In this document: in pieces, positions 62,618 through 64,000 of the stretch | How the letters are laid out: every line of letters begins with the position of its first letter | How positions within the stretch are numbered: position 1 is the stretch's first letter | Source of the DNA: Novosphingobium lindaniclasticum LE124 | GTDB lineage: Bacteria > Pseudomonadota > Alphaproteobacteria > Sphingomonadales > Sphingomonadaceae | DNA: 64,000 nucleotides | Reading direction: 5' to 3' | NCBI RefSeq assembly: GCF_000445125.1 | Contig: NZ_ATHL01000046.1 | Coordinates: 21,546-85,545 of the forward strand | The notes under the pieces: generated by a model | Seen by the model: the letters and a program-made list of their open reading frames with translations, nothing else | Told to the model about the DNA's origin: nothing | The model's database searches: none | Position numbers and translations under genes: made by a program

Positions 62618-62977
62618 TTTGTCTTCCTTCTAGAAAAGCAGGCCGATTCTGCGGCCAGATGGCGGGAGTGCCGCCATGCACGCAGCTGGTTCTTCCGGCT
62701 GCATGTTCATTCTAGGAAGATGGAAGAACGCTCCGGAATTTCCGCAAGAAAAAATTTGTCTCTCTGAGTTTGGGAGAAACTATTCCCCGTCATTGCGAGC
62801 GTAGCGAAGCAATCCAGAGTCTACGCCAGGCCGCGCTGGATTGCTTCGCTACGTTCGGTATGATGAAATCGAGGGTGATGGTGGCGGCATGCCAGAATGA
62901 TGAATTTTGCAGATACGCGAAAGCCCTCTCCGACTACTGCCGGAGAGGCGCAATTCACTTTGCAACGATACGCCCCG
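62618..62977. promoter_or_regulatory. Flagellin upstream region with palindromes
   Basis: 360 bases without a gene. It holds ATGGCGG-N5-CCGCCAT at 62659-62677 (in the flagellin leader or promoter), GC-rich flanking short repeats, an AT-rich block around 62740-62765, and the inverted repeat at 62800-62853. A GG-N10-GC pair inside the first palindrome is weakly like a sigma-54 site. Confidence 0.4.
62800..62853. repeat. Inverted repeat, GCGAAGCAATCC family
   Basis: CGTAGCGAAGCAATCCAG at 62800-62817 and its exact reverse complement at 62836-62853 with an 18-base spacer. This sequence type (GTCATTGCGAGCG..GCAATCC) is a known intergenic palindrome in many alphaproteobacteria. Different from the CCCGGA family in this window. 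Confidence 0.75.
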
Positions 62978-63754
62978 TCAGAACGGGAACAGGGCGTCGT
63001 AGATCTGTTGTCCCCAACGTGCCTGCTGGGCGTCGGTCAGCTGGCCGCGTCCGCCGTAGCTGATCCGGGCCTCGGCGATCTGGGAGTGCTTGATCGAGTT
63101 GTCGCGGGCGATGTCCTCGGGCCGGATCACGCCGGTGACGACGAGTTCGCGCAGCTCGTAGTTGACGCGCACTTCCTGCTTGCCGCGGATCTGGAGGTTG
63201 CCGTTGGGCAGCACGCCGATCACGGTGGCCGCGACCGTCATGTTGATCTGCTCGCTGCGGGTCGTGTTGCCGACGCCGGTGGCGCTGGACTTCGAATCCG
63301 TGCTGACCAGATTGCCCGGGTCGGGGCTGCCCGGAAGGATCTTCGGGATCTGGCTTTCCAGGCCGAGCAGGGCGGCGATGCCGCCGCTCTCGCTGCCGTT
63401 GCGGGTGCGGGTGGTCGAGTTGGCCACCTGTGCATTGTCGGCGATGTTGATGCGGATCGTCACGATGTCGCCCACGCGCGAGGCGCGCTGGTCGCGGAAG
63501 AAGGCGCCGCCGCCGGTGCGGAACAGCGACGCGCCGCGCCCCTCGTCAGGCTGCCTCTGGCCATTGGCCGCCAGCGCCCGGTCATCGACCGAATGGTTGC
63601 CCAGCGACGGTTCGAGGCGCGGGGCCACCGGGTCTTCCGCCGCGGACATCTTCGGCGGCTTGCCCACGTTCTTGAGGCGCCCCACCGCGCCGCAGCCCGA
63701 AAGCAGGCTGGCGGCAAGCAGCACGGACACGAAAGGTGCGAAACGGTTCTTCAC
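62978..63754 (-). CDS. flgH: Flagellar L-ring protein
   Basis: A 258-residue outer-membrane lipoprotein of the flagellar L ring. Lipobox LSGC with Cys21; conserved FFRDQRASRVGDIVTIRINI (~86-105), NTTRSEQINMTVAATVIGVL (~167-186) and the C-terminal VVTGVIRPEDIARDNSIKHS. Upstream flgA ends 11 bases before its start, so the two are cotranscribed. The flgI gene expected next in many operons is replaced here by intergenic sequence and flagellin. Confidence 0.96.
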   Translation of the reverse strand: MKNRFAPFVSVLLAASLLSGCGAVGRLKNVGKPPKMSAAEDPVAPRLEPSLGNHSVDDRALAANGQRQPDEGRGASLFRTGGGAFFRDQRASRVGDIVTIRINIADNAQVANSTTRTRNGSESGGIAALLGLESQIPKILPGSPDPGNLVSTDSKSSATGVGNTTRSEQINMTVAATVIGVLPNGNLQIRGKQEVRVNYELRELVVTGVIRPEDIARDNSIKHSQIAEARISYGGRGQLTDAQQARWGQQIYDALFPF

Positions 63755-63765
63755 GGCCGGTCTCC

Positions 63766-64000
63766 CTACTGCGCGGTCATGCGCACGTTGCCCGCGCTCT
63801 CGGCCACGGCTTCGAGCGTGCGGTTGGTGGCGAGGTTGAGCACGCGCACATGCTCGCCGCGGGCGCCGTCGCTGAGCGCGCGGCCTGCCGAAGTGATCTT
63901 CAACCCGCCCGATACCAGCGAGATCGTCACCGCCTCGCCGCGCCGCACGAGGCGGGGCACGGCGAGGTCGGTCGAGCGCACCGGCGCGCCCGCATTGAGG
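63766..64000 (-). CDS. flgA: FlgA, P-ring assembly chaperone (3' part)
   Basis: The open frame runs off the window, so only the C-terminal ~77 residues are seen: LNAGAPVRSTDLAVPRLVRR, GEAVTISLVSGGLKITSAGR and VRVLNLATNRTLEAVAESAG. This is the SAF-like domain of FlgA, a periplasmic chaperone that helps build the P ring of FlgI. It precedes flgH with 11 bases between. The N-terminus and signal peptide lie beyond the window end. Confidence 0.88.
   Translation of the reverse strand, partial: LNAGAPVRSTDLAVPRLVRRGEAVTISLVSGGLKITSAGRALSDGARGEHVRVLNLATNRTLEAVAESAGNVRMTAQ

Overview
The window is chromosomal, GC-rich, gene-dense DNA from an alphaproteobacterium, most probably a sphingomonad (Novosphingobium/Sphingobium-like). 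Reasons: the order hisB-yciI-hisH-hisA-TM protein-hisF-hisE next to sspB; ybgC-tolQRAB-pal; infC beside the ligase-associated phosphoesterase pdeM; EcfG-type general-stress promoters (GGAAC-N16-CGTT); and a short PEP-CTERM protein. There is no transposase, integrase, phage gene or CRISPR array. The only repeats are small intergenic palindromes. The genus is inferred from style and order, not proven.

Layout. 1-4928: end of an exopolysaccharide locus (Wzc-like tyrosine autokinase, an export-associated unknown, UDP-glucose dehydrogenase). 5017-10839: small lipoproteins, secreted and membrane proteins, PhnA-like protein, OsmC and DUF2061. 10884-19734: a Kdo and capsule-linker island (KpsC-like Kdo transferase, inositol-monophosphatase-like phosphatase, DUF2279 protein, PhyH dioxygenase, KpsF/KdsD, KdsB, KdsA, sugar isomerase). 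20022-21454: three single-TM small proteins and a DUF1810 protein, with two perfect EcfG promoters. 21608-25265: dapD, a lipoprotein, gmk, a hypothetical protein, sspB. 25454-29927: histidine operon ending with a HIT protein. 30070-34737: Tol-Pal operon. 34823-43159: DnaJ-like protein, infC, pdeM, hemF, SDR, PilZ protein, rsh, DUF1905, cyclophilin-type PPIase, tRNA-Ser(GGA). 43302-45098: MASE1-PAS-GGDEF diguanylate cyclase. 45264-49086: PaoABC-type aldehyde oxidoreductase. 49146-59514: corrinoid uptake and late cobalamin synthesis, with a cobalamin riboswitch in front of btuB. 59670-64000: chemoreceptor, flagellin, flgH and the 3' part of flgA.

How the genes work together. The Kdo island makes CMP-Kdo from ribulose-5-P (KdsD, KdsA, KdsB) and contains a KpsC-type transferase to spend it, but no HAD-type KdsC phosphatase is visible; an IMPase-family gene translationally coupled to the kpsC-like gene is a candidate for that step. 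The cobalamin block covers corrinoid import through the final lower-ligand assembly, and much of it is joined by ATGA/GTGA overlaps. Flagellum, chemoreceptor, PilZ, GGDEF and RSH genes suggest motility and second-messenger control.

Most notable observations: a probable AUA start codon for infC placed at an ideal distance from a strong Shine-Dalgarno; three perfect EcfG promoters marking OsmC and the small-TM-protein cluster as general-stress genes; a KpsC-like protein whose N-terminal module has eroded; a 67-residue PEP-CTERM protein inside the his operon; and a 29-codon ORF that fills the hisH-hisA gap exactly.
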